A stretch of DNA of 64,000 nucleotides, from assembly GCA_009760855.2 (NCBI GenBank), contig WPIO01000210.1, positions 250,001-314,000 on the forward strand, in the 5' to 3' direction. The position numbers were made by a program, and so were the translations under genes. Positions 1 to 11,689 of this stretch are shown in pieces. Source of the DNA: Cristatella mucedo. Taxonomy: Eukaryota > Bryozoa > Phylactolaemata > Cristatellidae. Numbering within the stretch: the stretch's first letter is position 1; each line of letters opens with the position of its first letter. The notes under the pieces were generated by a model that did not search any database, was not told the origin of the DNA, and saw nothing but the letters and a program-made list of their open reading frames with translations.

Positions 1-409
1 TAGCAGTGGCAGGCCATGCATGCACTAGAGTTTATGCTGGCGATGAGTATTTATAAAATTGTCCTCACACAAGGTATAGGTTCATGCAACTAAAATGTTG
101 CTAGTAAGCTTTCAAGTTTTGACAACTTTCACTGTATAAAAATGGGATGGCAAAATGTCAGAAATAGCACATGATCTATGTCATACATGAGAAACTGAAG
201 AACGTAGCTTGGAAAGAATAGTATCTTCGCCAAGGTGGAAAACCTAGGTAGCATCGCACAGATTCATTAAGCATATTACAGTCCCGGCAGTGCCTCACGC
301 TTTCCCTATTATTCGGCATTGCTACAAGCTTACTGCCCATGCTTTGCTTGCCATAGTCAGCTGCAAGAAACGGCTGAAGTTGACGTTTCGGTCAATCTCG
401 TGTAGTAAT
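1..409. other. Unrecognised non-coding stretch
   Basis: AT-rich sequence with stops in all frames. I see no repeat shared with the rest of the window and no motif I recognise. Confidence 0.4.
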
Positions 410-595
410 AGGCACCCAGACTGCAACCAAACTCCGTGACAAAGAAGCAATTAACCACATCCCTACAGGATTGAATCCTGCGGTGGGCGATCCTTTGTTG
501 CCGGCTGCAAGTGGTGGTAATATTCTTTGAGGCTCTTCTATTGCCAAAAAAGGCTGTTAAAAGAGCTAGTATTTCTTATTTACACAAGCCTGTGT
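410..595 (+). mobile_element. SINE family 1 relic (tRNA-derived)
   Basis: A B-box-like GGATTGAATCC lies at 468-478. It is followed by the body seen in the other family 1 copies: a GGTGGGCGATCCTTT-like stretch, a GCTGCAAGTGGTGGT-like stretch, GGCTCTTCT, then a tail with AGGCTGTTAA and AGCTAGTATTT. The tRNA-like head upstream of the B box is badly eroded. The same order is clearer at 52798-52970 and 34462-34645. Identification as a SINE rests on this shared order plus the pol III-type B box. Confidence 0.6.
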
Positions 596-2549
596 AGTCG
601 ATTCAGCAGCTCAATAATTCGGCACTTTCAGCTTGCTGGGTATTGCCAATATCTTTCAAACTCTGCAGGATAAGACATACTCGGGCAATGAGATTGACTT
701 CCAGTACATCCAACAAGCAACAAGTCTAACCAAAAAGGATTAATAGCCTGCTTCTTCGCCTTATAGTCTTGGTTTGATTTCTAGAAAGATAGCTATTCAA
801 ATTACCTTTGACTTTAGGCTGCACATAGGAAGTAATCATAACGATTCTCAGGCGGTATTAAATATAAATGCTTAACAAATTATGGATAAAGGAACCAGTA
901 CATTTTAGTCGTTTCATAATTAGCCCTTAGGCCTTACAAGAAATTCAGTTGCAAGGTCTACCCCAGCCTTGCACTATTTATCGAATTTTATATGTCACTA
1001 TTCTGTGTAGCAGCAGATTCATGATTCACAAACGTTCAATCAGCTGACACCTGTTACCAGAATTTCTCATGAATGGCCTAAACTCCACTAAGGTGAAGAT
1101 CTTGAGCATTATGATGTAGTAGATGATAAGATGCAATAGTCAAGTTGAAGCACCACACTGTTGCTACAAAACATTTTTTTCTAACACCACTGGATAAGCC
1201 AATGCGAGGCATGTAGTCAGCTTCAGTTTTTTTTTTGATGCCGTTGCCAAAATTAAACGTAACTCTCTTTATTGATGACTAGCACGATGTCATCTTGCTG
1301 ACGGAAAACCGGCATTAGGAGATTTCTTAGTGGTTTACTTCGAGTAGTAGATTACTTCTTACATCAGGACTTCGTTGGCGATTTGTTGGATCTTGATCCT
1401 TGATGTAATAATTTCTCTAAAATAGTAACAACTGACAGAATAAACTATAGCGCTAAAACACCTGCTTACATAAATATTACTTTGAGCTCAAAGCATGATT
1501 TTAAAATCGGAGATATACATCACATGCTTACATGTGACTTAAATCCCCGACTAAGCAAGACCAATGTTGCGATGTTGTTAATATTACTATACGAAATACT
1601 CTACCATCATCTCTTGCCTATCGCTCTAAAATAACTTACCTAAAATGAAGAATTGAGGGGCTCTAGACGAAGCCAATTAAAAATCTATTGGCACCTGACC
1701 GATAATTTGAAATGTTAATATCATTTTAGAAACTTGTTAGAGGCCAGCTATACCACTTCCTCAAGCAGGCTGCTCTGACTAGAACTGGAAAAAAGCCAGG
1801 CTAAAAGGCAAACGACAACAACAAGGAGCTAAGGTCTGTGGCACCCAGGCAAGTGCCTTTTGTTCAGGTAAGCTACCAAGCTAGTCTCACCGATAGCCTG
1901 TGCTTCAGGTCTCACATTTTCTCAGCAACAATGGCTTTGCCCTAGCAAGTGCATAAAAAACTGAGATTTCTGAAACCTAGACGTGCTCTGAATGGTGGAC
2001 CGTTGAGACCGGAGTGCACCAAAATACTAATGCACGATTCCCAGTGCCGTTAGTGGGACGAAATAAGGCAGTGCACTGGCAATAAAAGCGGACCAGAAGT
2101 TAGTGCCGCTTGCCTGTAATCCAGTATATTCTCCAGTTGTTAAAACTGGCACTACAAGGCATCTTTTTGGCATTAGATTGCTTCTTAGCAGCAGGTTTCA
2201 TGCCTCACAAGCCGCCACATCAAACCCGAGCAACTAGAGCATTTACGGCGATCTTACCTTTGGCAAGCTTTGCTTCCGACTGGAGATGCCCGTTTATCTT
2301 GGCCTGTTTAGAAGTGTCAGCGGCATCACCAACTACAATAATCAATTTTCCAAAAGTGCAGCCAGCCGGGGCATACAATCTCTTACACGTGGCACTATGC
2401 GAATATTGTTGGGGGAGGAATTTGGCAGACTACTGGTAAACGTTGAATGTAATTATGGCCAGAATTGTTAGAAAGCTTCGACAGACTGCTTATGACTAAT
2501 TTTAAGCAGCATATGTATCAGTACCTACAAGCAATTCCGCTCTCACTAT
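596..2549. other. Unrecognised non-coding stretch
   Basis: About 1.9 kb without a recognisable gene. The longest open frame, 2110-2439 (+), encodes 109 residues with no motif I know and is probably chance. Short A and T runs occur near 1170 and 1227. No repeat shared with the rest of the window was seen until about 2550. Confidence 0.4.
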
Positions 2550-3285
2550 AATGGTGCTGTAGCCACGCCTTACCCCTGCACGAGCAGAGCTTTAGCCGCC
2601 TTTCTTCATTTAGCTTGCCCCACATAAAAAGCACGGCATCCACCTGAGAGGGGCTGCTGCTAACCCGAAAGCTGCAACTAGCAGCTGCAGCAGAATGAGA
2701 GGCCGTGTAGCCACGAGTAGCATGTCAAGCAACGACTACCGCCGTTGCTTGGAGGCCAGCACAGTAAATGTAGTACAGGCATATGCACTAATGCACGTGC
2801 ATCGTCTTTCAGAACCAGCAGTGCACCTTAGCTGCCACACTCGGAACGGCAGCATTTCCAAAGCATCCTTCAACTGGTCACAAGGACCTTCAGGAAAACG
2901 ATGCTTCGATACTCAGAACTGCATACGGAGGTGCAAAGGGACCGGGCAGCATCAAGCCTCCAAGTGAAAACATTCCGCACATAGTGCCACCAACCGAGGG
3001 TAGGACCAAGATAGGGACCGCCCACTGATTTCCAGCAAACATGTACTGTGACCATGGCATACGATAACACATACATTATACACAATTTTAAGAGTTTCAC
3101 TGACATTGAACCGGAAGACAAAGCAGACTGCTGCACAAATAGCCCCAGTCTGTAAACCGACTGGGCCAAAGCCGCATGGTCAGGATCGCACACCACCAAC
3201 ACATCGTACCGATGGATAAGTCTGCCGAATGCTGATAGTAGAGACAGAGGCAAGAAGCCAGAGTGAGTCCCGTAGGGCAAGCATG
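2550..3285. repeat. R-unit copy A1
   Basis: First part of a tandem pair of R-units. It shares with 15490-15925 the order: ACGCCTTACC-like start, CTGCACGAGCA, ATTTAGCTTGCC, CACGGCATCCAC, a GCAGCAGAATGAG block, and GTCAAGCAACGA. The later part (3000-3285) carries the ACCAAGATAGGGACCGCC and GTACTGTGACCATGGCA blocks that recur at 3840 and 16530. It reads through to a short LINE-derived stub at 3286. Open frames across it are short and not conserved between copies, so I do not call a gene. Confidence 0.7.
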
Positions 3286-3350
3286 CCTGTCAGCACGTAT
3301 AAGCACATAAAGAACGAATCACACGGGCACACTAAATGCTATCTGGCAAC
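3286..3350 (-). repeat. LINE A 3'-end stub at R-unit junction
   Basis: A block with CTGTCAGCACGTATAAGCAC, AAAGAACGAATCAC and CACTAAATGCT matches the reverse complement of the LINE A end around the RT stop codon (compare 44535-44585). It then passes directly into R-unit sequence (GAGGAAGCAATAGGTCACCG). The same join occurs at 12830, 15970, 23870, 61250 and 63750. Confidence 0.7.
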
Positions 3351-4780
3351 CTAATAGAGGAAGCAATAGGTCACCGTCGGTCAGGGCCAGGCCGCACAAC
3401 AGCACGAAAAGCACTGCAGCCATACGAGAGTGGCTGCTGCTGAAATAGTGGCTGAAACTTGCAGTTGGAGCAGCAGCAGCCTGAGGGGCAACGTATCCAC
3501 GGGTAGCAATTCAAGCAACGCTTCCTGCAATCGCATGCAGGCATACACAGCAAGTTCGGCCGTTACACCATAGTACACAAGCATCGTTGCTTGAGCTCAA
3601 CAGTGCGCCATCAGCTGCAGTCTGAACGGCTGCATTCCGCCAGTATCCCTCAACTGGCTACAGTGGCCTCCAGGCGAGAGATGCTCGGTTACCGAGCACG
3701 GCAACAGCAGGACTATGGGTGCAAATGGGCTGACACCAAGCTTGTGAATGAGAGGATGCTGCACACAGTGCCGCTAACGCGGGTATTAAAAGAAAGGGTC
3801 CGAAGGCACCCGGCAAGCACAAAGGGTTCTTGACCGGGTGGCCAAGATAGGGACCGCCGTTCTTCCCCTCATGCAAACAGGTAATAAAACCACGGCACGC
3901 ATGCATGTGGAGAACAAAAACATGCATGTGGAGAACAGCGCATCACGCCCTTTGGAGGGCCACTTACTAACGCTGAATCAGAGGACAAACCTGGCCGCTG
4001 AACAAGCACCTTGCGTCATCTGTACATGTGCTCGAGCTAAAGCCACGTGGTCGAATCGCAGCCCCGACAATGCATCTTGCCGTGAGATAAGGCGGCAAAA
4101 GCCTGACAGGAGTGGAACCAAGGCCGGATACCTTAACAAAGCCAAGGGAGCAGGCCTTCGGGCTCTCAGAGCCATGCCTGGCTTGCCCAAATGGACAACA
4201 TACAGCAGGAGAGCCTACATGGCAGCCGTAGCCCGGGCAAAATGGCTCTCCAGCAGTGCAGGTAATTGAGGCCCTACGAATAGGCAAAGCTCTGGCCCAG
4301 TGCAGCAGGAATCTCCTGCTAACAGCAGTGCAACAACCTTCATGTGTGCTCCTAGCCGGACTCTTGCTTGCGAGCTCAAACTTGCAAGTGGCCGCTGTCG
4401 CATCACCGAAGCAGGTCACTGGCGCCAGTGCAGCCTTGGTGCCAAATCAGGACGGGGTAAGCACGGAGACCTGCCAAAAAACCAGTAAATTTGTAAGCAG
4501 CAGGAGTAAAAGCTCAACTTGGCCAGCCACGAAAAGAAAACATCAACTTAGCAGAAACAGAAGCCGAATCAAAATAGCTATGAAACAACCATAGAGCAGA
4601 GCCAATACGTCTATCCTTACAGTTGTAGCAACCGCCGTAAGACAAACCGAGAACAGAAGTCGGGCTTTTTCAGCAAGAAGCAGAAAAGGAAGTTGAGACC
4701 AGTAGTAGTCCATGTGCCTATAAAGTAAAGCCTTCTAAGCTCGACTTAATACATGAGCATGTGCCAAAACTTGAGATGAA
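3351..4780. repeat. R-unit copy A2 with 3' flank
   Basis: Nearly complete R-unit. Recognisable blocks in order: GTCAGGGCCAGGCC, GCAGCAGCAGCCTGAG, TATCCCTCAACTGGC, TGGCCAAGATAGGGACCGCC (about 3839), the block ending in ATGCCTGGCTTGCCCAAATG (about 4173), and CTCCTAGCCGGACTCTT (about 4350). The flank 4480-4780 matches 17400-17700 (for example GTGCCTATARAGTRAAGCC), so this copy and the 15.5-17.7 kb copy share their right edge. A 15-base block, CATGCATGTGGAGAA, is directly repeated at about 3901-3935. Open frames of up to 150 residues on both strands here are not preserved in other copies. Confidence 0.7.
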
Positions 4781-4970
4781 AGCCTTAAATTAGCTAGGCA
4801 ATGCCAAAAAAAGTACTAGAGCAGCTGTAGTTGCTACAAAAGCAGCCCCATCGCTATTGGAAAAGTAGAGTCCACGCCAGTGCACTTATAACCATTACAC
4901 ATTTAAGTGAAGTGCAGCAAATAAACTAAAAGCAAAAACAGCAGGTGTTCAAGTAAGTATGAGTTATACC

Positions 4971-5470
4971 ACTTTTAGGTCACTTCATTCTTTTGCTCCA
5001 GCCTATCTCTCAGATCTATTCCCCACCAGCCTGAGCATCGTGCCACCCACTTTTCTGAATCCGACAACTTGCCAATACTTCGTACGAACCTCGAATCCTT
5101 TGGAGACCATGCATTTAGATCGTATGTTCCCAAAGCCTGGAACTCACCCCCCCCCCCCGACTTGCGTCAGAACATCCCCTGACTTGACCACATTTAAAAA
5201 GAACTTTAAGACACACCTATTTAAGACAGCATTTAGTAGGTCCCTGTCATTCGTCCTTCATGTGCTTATACGTGATGACACTGCGCATGCTGCCATAACC
5301 ACACTTGCATGCTGACTTCTGCAAATGTCACCCCTAACCTTGTTTATCAAGCATGATATCACTCACCATTCAATCGTGCTTCCCTTTGCAGCAAATGTAA
5401 AGCGCCTAAAAAGAGATTGAGTTCTCTGAGGGCGCTTTATCAAGTGCATTATTATTATTATTTTTATTAT
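4971..5470 (+). mobile_element. LINE family A, 5'-truncated 3' end
   Basis: Carries the last part of the RT-encoding ORF (frames covering LRSFGDH-like and AWNSP-like residues, then a KTHLFKTAFS-like end), the 3' UTR, the conserved hairpin GCGCCTAAAAAGAGATTG with its pairing strand at about 5400-5440, and an (ATT)n tail at 5449-5470. A TACC target duplication flanks it (4967-4970 and 5471-5474; extended TTATACC versus TTATTACC). A run of ten C at about 5149-5158 breaks the frame. It is absent from the paralogous segment near 17700, so it arrived after the duplication. Confidence 0.85.
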
Positions 5471-5474
5471 TACC

Positions 5475-5602
5475 ACCCTGAAGCGTCTCTTGAAAATGAA
5501 TGACGAGCCGCTAAGTACAGACGGATTTATCAAATGTAAAGTGCCTAGAAAGAAATCGTGTTCTCTGAGGGTGCTATAACAAAAATTATTAGTACTATAA
5601 CT
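5475..5602 (+). mobile_element. LINE A 3' tail fragment
   Basis: A second copy of the LINE A tail directly downstream of the first. It has AAATGTAAAGTGCCTAGAAA, a GTTCTCTGAGGGTGC arm and an AT-rich end near 5585-5602. It is shorter and more diverged than its neighbour. Confidence 0.65.
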
Positions 5603-6584
5603 GTAAGGCAGTGCTAGGGCCAGCATTAGCAATATAATCCGGCATATGCGCTGTCCCTAGAACGTAAGTTATTTCTCATTGGGAACTCCACCATTGTCCA
5701 CCGTGTTGTTACTTCCCGTCAGCAAAACTGGCATACCTTACGATACCGCTGCAACTTTTCGAAGAACTGACACCAATATGGCCTTGCTCTACTGATTGAC
5801 GACAGTGGTCCAATATAATCAAAGTTAGGCCATCTCCGAAATGAGAAAAAGTACGATTGCTAAGTGCACTCTCAGCTTGAGAAGCAGCTTATGCCAGAGA
5901 GATCAGCCAAAAACTTGGCAATCCCACAGACTCATTTGCAGTGGTACAAGACTTTAATATGAGTACGCGTTCCTGTTGGTAGTTTGGGTAATATCCAAAC
6001 ACACCTGATACTTGCTTGAAGAGGAGTTTACCCCAGGCCATTGTAGTCTGTCTAATCACAATCCATGCTTACTCCGTCTTCACAGTGTCCCTATTAGGTG
6101 TATGAGAATTTGAACTCTGCAATGCCTGCTTAAAAATGAGTTGACCACAAGAAAAATTAGTCCCAAACTTTGGTCATTGCTCGGCAAATGAAAGCATATC
6201 AATTACATAAACTTTATGACTTTATAAGCACGTTACTACGGAGGTGGTTTAAGCAAACGTCCATATTAGGCTTTAAAACCAGCAAAGTGAGACTAAAAAG
6301 CTTGTGGTACTCACCTGAAGTCTTACCTGATTTGACAACTTCAGTTATATAGCGGCAAAGAAGACTTATCGGCCGCACCACTGTTTGAACTTGGCAAAAC
6401 ATAGATACCCAACTGCAGAATTTTAATACATGGCCTTTGTCGTTGGTAACGAGGTATCTTTTTAATTCCTGAACCATCACAGTCCAGTGCTGAAAGCCTC
6501 GCCTTAAAGTGTTACAGATATCATACATCTTGCAGCATTAGGTTATAACTTCAGTTTACCATGCAGCAATGGCTATTCCTCCTC

Positions 6585-6665
6585 TTTCCTTTGCAGCATA
6601 TTAAAGCTCCTAGAAAGAGATTAAACTCATTGAGGACACCATACGAATATATTTTTAATAAAATG
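6585..6665 (+). mobile_element. LINE A 3' tail relic
   Basis: TTTGCAGCATATTAAAGCTC, then TAGAAAGAGATTAAACTC, then a run of AT-rich sequence. It corresponds to the LINE A hairpin tail. The orthologous relic is at 20490-20575, so this insertion predates the segmental duplication. Confidence 0.65.
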
Positions 6666-7119
6666 ATTATGGTTATTCATCAGATGATAACTCGAGCTCC
6701 ATGGTCAATTGTGCCACTTTCAGTGCAATAATTATTGCTTTGTCTATATTAGGAATGTTACCTTGCTCAGTAAGCCCACAACTGTCCTGATGTCCCCCAT
6801 AGAATGCTATCTGACATCCAAATGCTACCAGTATTGCTGCATGTGGAGGAACATGAAAATTCCAGCCACTCTATTTGTACGTGTCATGTCAGATTGCCCT
6901 TACTTGCCATCTGCCGCTGGCTGTCTTTCGAACCACGAACTAACTGCAATTCCTTCTACGAGCCTGTTTTAAGTTTCAAAAAATGATGTAATTAATTCTC
7001 TGACGACTAACCCTAAGACATTGCCAGATATGACATATTAAGAGAATCCCCAAAACCCTATCCCTACCTCACAGCTTATCCAACATCCAACAAATCCTCT
7101 GTTTGGTTCACTAGCATGT

Positions 7120-7726
7120 AATGTAATGTATCTCTGTCAGTAACTCCACAAAGTCATAAAGACCATGTGGGTGTTACGCAGGAGAGTTTTGTATAGCGCA
7201 CTCACAGCCTAAGCGGCTTTCGGTACGCATTCGGTAGCCAACAGACTTCGTCTCACGCAACAAAGAGAAAGTGGAAAGCAAAGCAGAGTCAGGAGAGCAG
7301 TTGAGGTAGTGAGTAGCTTAGAAGTAGCAGTTCAGGACCGCTGAAAAAGATGTGCCATAGTCGGCAGTTGGAGAGTAGATGTCGTTGCGTAAGAATTGTG
7401 GAAGCGAGTTCCACAGTCTTGGACCTGCAGAGCTAAAGCTTCTGTCGCCAACGGTCTTTAAGCGGAGGAATGGGACAGCTAATTTATTGTCCACAGAGGA
7501 CCTGAGGGCGCGAACAGGCTGAAACTGATGCAGCAGTTCAGCTAGGTACGAAGGAGCTAAGCCTTGGCTGGCCTTGTGGGTCAGCGTAAGAACTCTGCTC
7601 TGTATCCTTTGCTCAACCGGCAACCATCCTAGCTCTTTCAGCAGAGGTGCGTGCACACGTGCTCAAACCACTGGGACTTGAAGACCAGCCTTGCAGCCAT
7701 ATTCATAGTCAGCTGTAGTTGCATAT
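7120..7726 (-). mobile_element. LINE family B, 5'-truncated copy
   Basis: Minus-strand copy. Its tail is on the left as an (ATGTA)-type repeat (7120-7130). The minus-strand frame 7318-7656 encodes the C-terminal end of the RT ORF (motifs LKELGWLPVEQRI, TLTHKASQGLAPSYLAELL, GPRLWNSLPQ). A clean 8-base target duplication TAGCATGT flanks it (7112-7119 and 7727-7734). The paralogous site near 21010 is unoccupied, which confirms an insertion after duplication. Compared with the 48.1 kb copy it lacks the RT catalytic region. Confidence 0.9.
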
Positions 7727-7859
7727 TAGCATGTCACCGATGTATGCAAATAATATTCAGCCATGAGCTGATTTTCTTTTCTTCACCCTAAATGAAGTGG
7801 AGAGGAGTCAATTTTTTCTGCAGACAACAGGACGCTGCACAGCTGTTTTATTTATTAAT

Positions 7860-9130
7860 ACTACGATAACTACTCTTAGTAATTTGATCATTAACTTTAT
7901 ATTCTTAATTCTTCTAATAAAGTAAGACCAGCCGTCATTGAAATTAGAGCATTTTCCAATAGCCACTGCAACCATTTTACTACAGAGATGCATATACTCA
8001 AGCGATAAAGCCAAAAACAACAGCTGCCGGTCAAGGAGAATTGGCCTTACCTCCTGTTTTCAAGACAGTATTTACTTAAGAGTAAACAGTCGTATCTGAA
8101 GCCGTAGGATTGGAAAACTCATCAACAAGAGCTCAAGTACTAAGATCGAGGAACTGCAGGGAGCCTTATGATATCATGTTGCAGCCCGTTATTGAGTCGT
8201 AGATGTACCAAGAGCACCAGCGGCTCCAGATAGTCCCTGTAGATGCATCAGTGTGTCCGTCAAAAGCAGCAGCAGCAGCAGAAATGAAAAAAAAACTTTA
8301 GCCCTTGTGCATATCAGGAAATAGTAGCATAAGCCGTAATATGCTTTCTGAAATAGTTCTCCGATTATTAATTACAATGCTACTATGGCAAACAGTGGGA
8401 AAAAATGCCAACTAGAGGTGCGGAAATATATATTTATACATATCAGCAAATACGTAAAAGAATTTTAGCACTGCCATTCAGAGCTTTTAATTTAGGGCAA
8501 AAGAATTTACTAGAGCTGACTGCAAAGGAAGGAATAACTTGACGAATAAGTCTCTCATGTCAGCGCGCAAAAGTTGAGGGATAAACAGCAGCAGACACAA
8601 ATACACATTAGATTGTTCATTCCCTAGCTAAGGATTGAACGCTTATATTAATGCAACCGACACTAACATGTAGGATTATCAGGCATCTCCTTCTGAAAGG
8701 AACTGCTCAGAAACTGCTGCTCTAAAAACCGTTCACAGTTCAGCATTTGTTTCTCAGGCACAAGCAATGAAGACAATCGAAACAAGTTGAGCCTACGTGT
8801 TAGCAGCAGCAGCAGCAACCAAAACCATGGCCGATGACATGGAAGCATGAATCTGAGAAATGAAGCAGCGAAAAGGAATTGACGTTTAAAGGAGCTATAG
8901 AGACATTTGGTAGCTAAAGAGTATTCTGACACGCAATCGGCAGATACTGTAGGACCAGCACAAGCTGACACAATGACAGCAGTTATTTTTGTCACATAAA
9001 CCCTGAGCACTTCAGAGTAATGAACTTGCCTGCAACTCCACGAAATTTCATTGAGTTTATAGCATCTAGGCAAGAGAAATGTTTTGGCACAATCCAAGCC
9101 TTCATAGCTTTCTGTAAATATACTGCTGTC
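7860..9130. other. Unrecognised non-coding stretch
   Basis: No recognised element. A short (CAG)n run lies at about 8264-8282 and another at about 8800-8815. The minus-strand frame 8663-9097 (144 residues) has no motif I recognise, no matching copy elsewhere in the window and no splice context I can support, so I leave it uncalled. Confidence 0.35.
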
Positions 9131-9139
9131 ACCTATTTT

Positions 9140-9655
9140 ATATCATGCAATAGAGAGATGGTGAGAATAGTAGCTGATTTAGCTGGGTAGTTCAGGTACT
9201 GAGCAGCATGGCAGTAGCAACTGTGGACGACTGCAAAGGAAGTGCCGCAGCTAGAGCAAAGAGCGTAGATTTTGCCTAAGAATAGTGGAAGTAACTTCCA
9301 AAGCTAGAACCTGCAGAGCAAGAGATTTCGTTGGCAAGTGTCTTACAGGATAGGAATAAAACAGCCAATTTATTGCCATAAGTTGACTGGAGGGTGCAGA
9401 AAGGCTTAATCTGAGGCACCAATTCAGTTATTCTTAAAGCAACAGACGGTTTTTCTGGTCAGTCTCAGAAGTTTACTCTGTATTGTTTGATCAACCGAAA
9501 TCAATCAAACTTCGATCAGGAAATGAGACGTAAGGTCAATGCTTTGTTTACTAACCTTGCGGCCGTATGCTTCACCAGTTGCAGTGGCTTAGTAGCATTT
9601 TTCGCTAGCCGGTCAAAAATAGAATCGCAATGATCCTGCTAAGACAGCAACAGGG
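9140..9655 (-). mobile_element. LINE family B, ancient degenerate copy
   Basis: Shares with the 7.1 kb and 48.2 kb copies the order: GGTAGTTCAGGTACTGAGCA-like, GTGGAAGTAACTTCCA, ACCTGCAGAGC, CAGCCAATTTATTG, and a region encoding remnants of the LVEQRI motif. It has many indels and no usable frame. No target duplication can be identified. Confidence 0.65.
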
Positions 9656-10254
9656 AGGTAGTTGCATTCTTAATTGCCATCGTTTTATGCATTCCTAATC
9701 CTACATAGCGATCGGACATAATTGGCCAGCAGTCTCGTAGACGACTGGCAGCTACATCTGTTTAAGGCAATATAGCCTGGCGAAGACAGTGGAAATCTGC
9801 CACAAGTATCACTGTGGGATGCTGACAGTAGTGAAGAAGCAGCAGTACGACAAGCCTCAGAGCTAATATCAGAGAGCGACCGATGCTGTCAGAGTGTAGA
9901 GGCTGTTCCCAGCTCAGGGAGAAACCAATTTTTTTACTCAAAGTCCAGCTACTACAAAATATATGCTGCATCACTATTATGATAAGAAAGAGTAATGCTA
10001 GAGCAGATGCCTAGCACAGCATTAAATGCAAGCAGACGTTACACGAAAAAATATTGAGTGACTACTGATCAAGCTTTTGCAAGCAAACGATTATTTCACG
10101 TGATAATAGCTGTCATTAATAGAGCAATGCACTTGAAGACGAAGGGGCTTTCTTAAGCATTTAAAAAAGGAATACAACCATCCCAGCAAGTTCCACAATA
10201 TGACGTGCAAGTTAAAGAGCCTCGATCGACATGTAATACGACTATATTTTCATA

Positions 10255-10930
10255 TTATCCTCACCGATCCTAAACCATTGCTAGGCAATTTACGTATGCT
10301 GTAAGGAAGCATGATCACATGCTCAGTAGTAACATGCAAAGTGTGAACCAGCATTCAACAGATAGAGGTAGCGTGCATGGTGTCACCATGCAAATATACT
10401 AAGTAATAGCCTGCACACTATCTTGAACACATAGGCACGTAAAGGAGCAGTCACAGATTACACAGCAAAGGCCTCGAGAAAAAGGCCCATCAATCGCTAC
10501 TTTTTAAATGTCAAATAGTGAAAGGGGGTCGCGGCATCAGTCTGAAGTGAGTTCCTGGCTCAAAGCCATGCGATACAAAGATACAGGATCTCAAAATAAA
10601 TTAAGGTTGGTTCCAAGCCTAGGCGAACGTTAAGAGTAAAAAAAAAGGCAGATGGTGCAAATCCTAATCTTGTGCAGGAGTAATTACGATAAGTAGGCTG
10701 TAGCCGTAGTGTAAAAAACCCTCAAAGTAAGTGGTAGTACTTTGAAGTTGCTGGGCTGTTTTGTTATGAGAAATGGCCGCTGCGCTAGAGGTGCTATGAT
10801 GTGGCAATGTGAAGATAACGACAAGTCTCTCTGCACATTGTTGCACCAACTGTAAACGCCTAGATGTGGAGGCAAGAAAATCAGGCAGCTGTATGTTGAA
10901 AGTGTCCAGAAAAAATGTAACACAGTCATA
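10255..10930 (-). mobile_element. LINE family A, ancient copy without R-unit
   Basis: Follows the reverse-complemented LINE A order without interruption: hairpin tail relic (TAGGCAATTTACGTATGCTG), 3' UTR (GCATGGTGTCACCATGCAAA), the RT C-terminal region (GAGTTCCTGGCTCAAAGCCA, matching the GAGTTCCAGGCTTCGGGAGC of young copies), then TGTGGCAATGTGAAGATAAC. It shows the ancestral continuity across the point where R-units interrupt other copies. Confidence 0.65.
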
Positions 10931-10969
10931 GCCCTACAGTATTTGGATATGTGATTATGTCTCGGGAAA

Positions 10970-11340
10970 TCTGAATGTTACCGATGTCTTGTAGCTGAAC
11001 GGAGGTAGTTGTAACTTTGCTTTGATTCCTCCCACACCCTCTAGCACGTCAAATTCTCTCAACTCAATTGCTGCATGTATCGCTGACTTCCGCTCATAGA
11101 TAGCAGTCAACTTTCTTAAAATGAATGATGATAAAATCAACTTGCTAGTTACGAAAAATCAAGTATGGTTTAGAAAAAGGAAAGGTCTAGAGCTCAAAAT
11201 CAGTTCTGTCACCATACCTCTTGTTGAATATGTAAAAAATCTATCTAGGTGTCATGTTCTAAAGTGACATTGATTATACGACCACATGAGCTCTGCAGTC
11301 TAGTCTGTCAACTTTTAGCTATTTTTCTTTAGCTCATTTC
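10970..11340 (+). mobile_element. LINE family A, ancient RT fragment
   Basis: Matches the RT region after the YADD motif. It encodes broken pieces of the AACIDDIR, FLKLNDDKTNLLV and RNLGVMF stretches (TTTGCTTTGATTCCTCCCAC; AAAATGAATGATGATAAAAT). It is heavily mutated, without tail or target duplication, and lies head-on to the minus-strand copy at 10255-10930. Confidence 0.65.
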
Positions 11341-11689
11341 ACTTCTCTGAAGCTACCTACACTCTACTAGGTAGCGAGGACTGCCTCGAGCAGTTTCATT
11401 AAAACGAAGGGCGTTCTCAGAAAGCCATTACAAGACCATTTTATAGTACGCCACTAGCAGTCAAAGTTGTAATGTAGTTTTGAAGCCAGAGTAAAACTGT
11501 ACTAACAGTGCTAGTCATTAAAGTGAATTGCAATTTCATGAAAGTAGCAAGGCCAAGCTATGCTGTTAGCGAGGTGATATAAGCTATATTCATATTTAGA
11601 TTCACAAAATCCAACTAGCATGACTATAATACTGAAGTAACATCAAACTCTTAACATGTATTTCCACCCAGTTAAAGTAAAAAAATATT

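Larger units (their letters stand above)
2550..7850. repeat. Segmental duplication, copy 1
   Basis: Collinear at diverged identity with 15490-21130. Anchors by position: 3340 with 15975 (GGTCACCG and AGGGCCAGGCC); 4722 with 17635 (GCCTTCTAAGCT); 5735 with 17725 (CGATACYGCT); 6035 with 18060 (CAGGCCATTG); 6590 with 20490 (GCAGCATA and AAAGC); 7085 with 20985 (AACATCCAA and AAATCCTCT); 7730 with 21020. This copy alone has the LINE A fragment at 4971-5470 and the LINE B fragment at 7120-7726. Copy 2 alone has the nested SINE/LINE at 18681-19992. The shared order across more than 4 kb of non-LINE sequence supports a duplication, or a very long repeat, rather than chance. Confidence 0.7.

Noticed and set aside
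3838-4419. Overlapping frames of 143 and 150 residues on opposite strands
   Set aside because: They lie in an R-unit; the frames are not conserved in the other R copies, so coding is not supported.
8663-9097. 144-residue minus-strand frame as a gene
   Set aside because: No recognised domain, no clear start context or splice sites, and length within chance for 64 kb.
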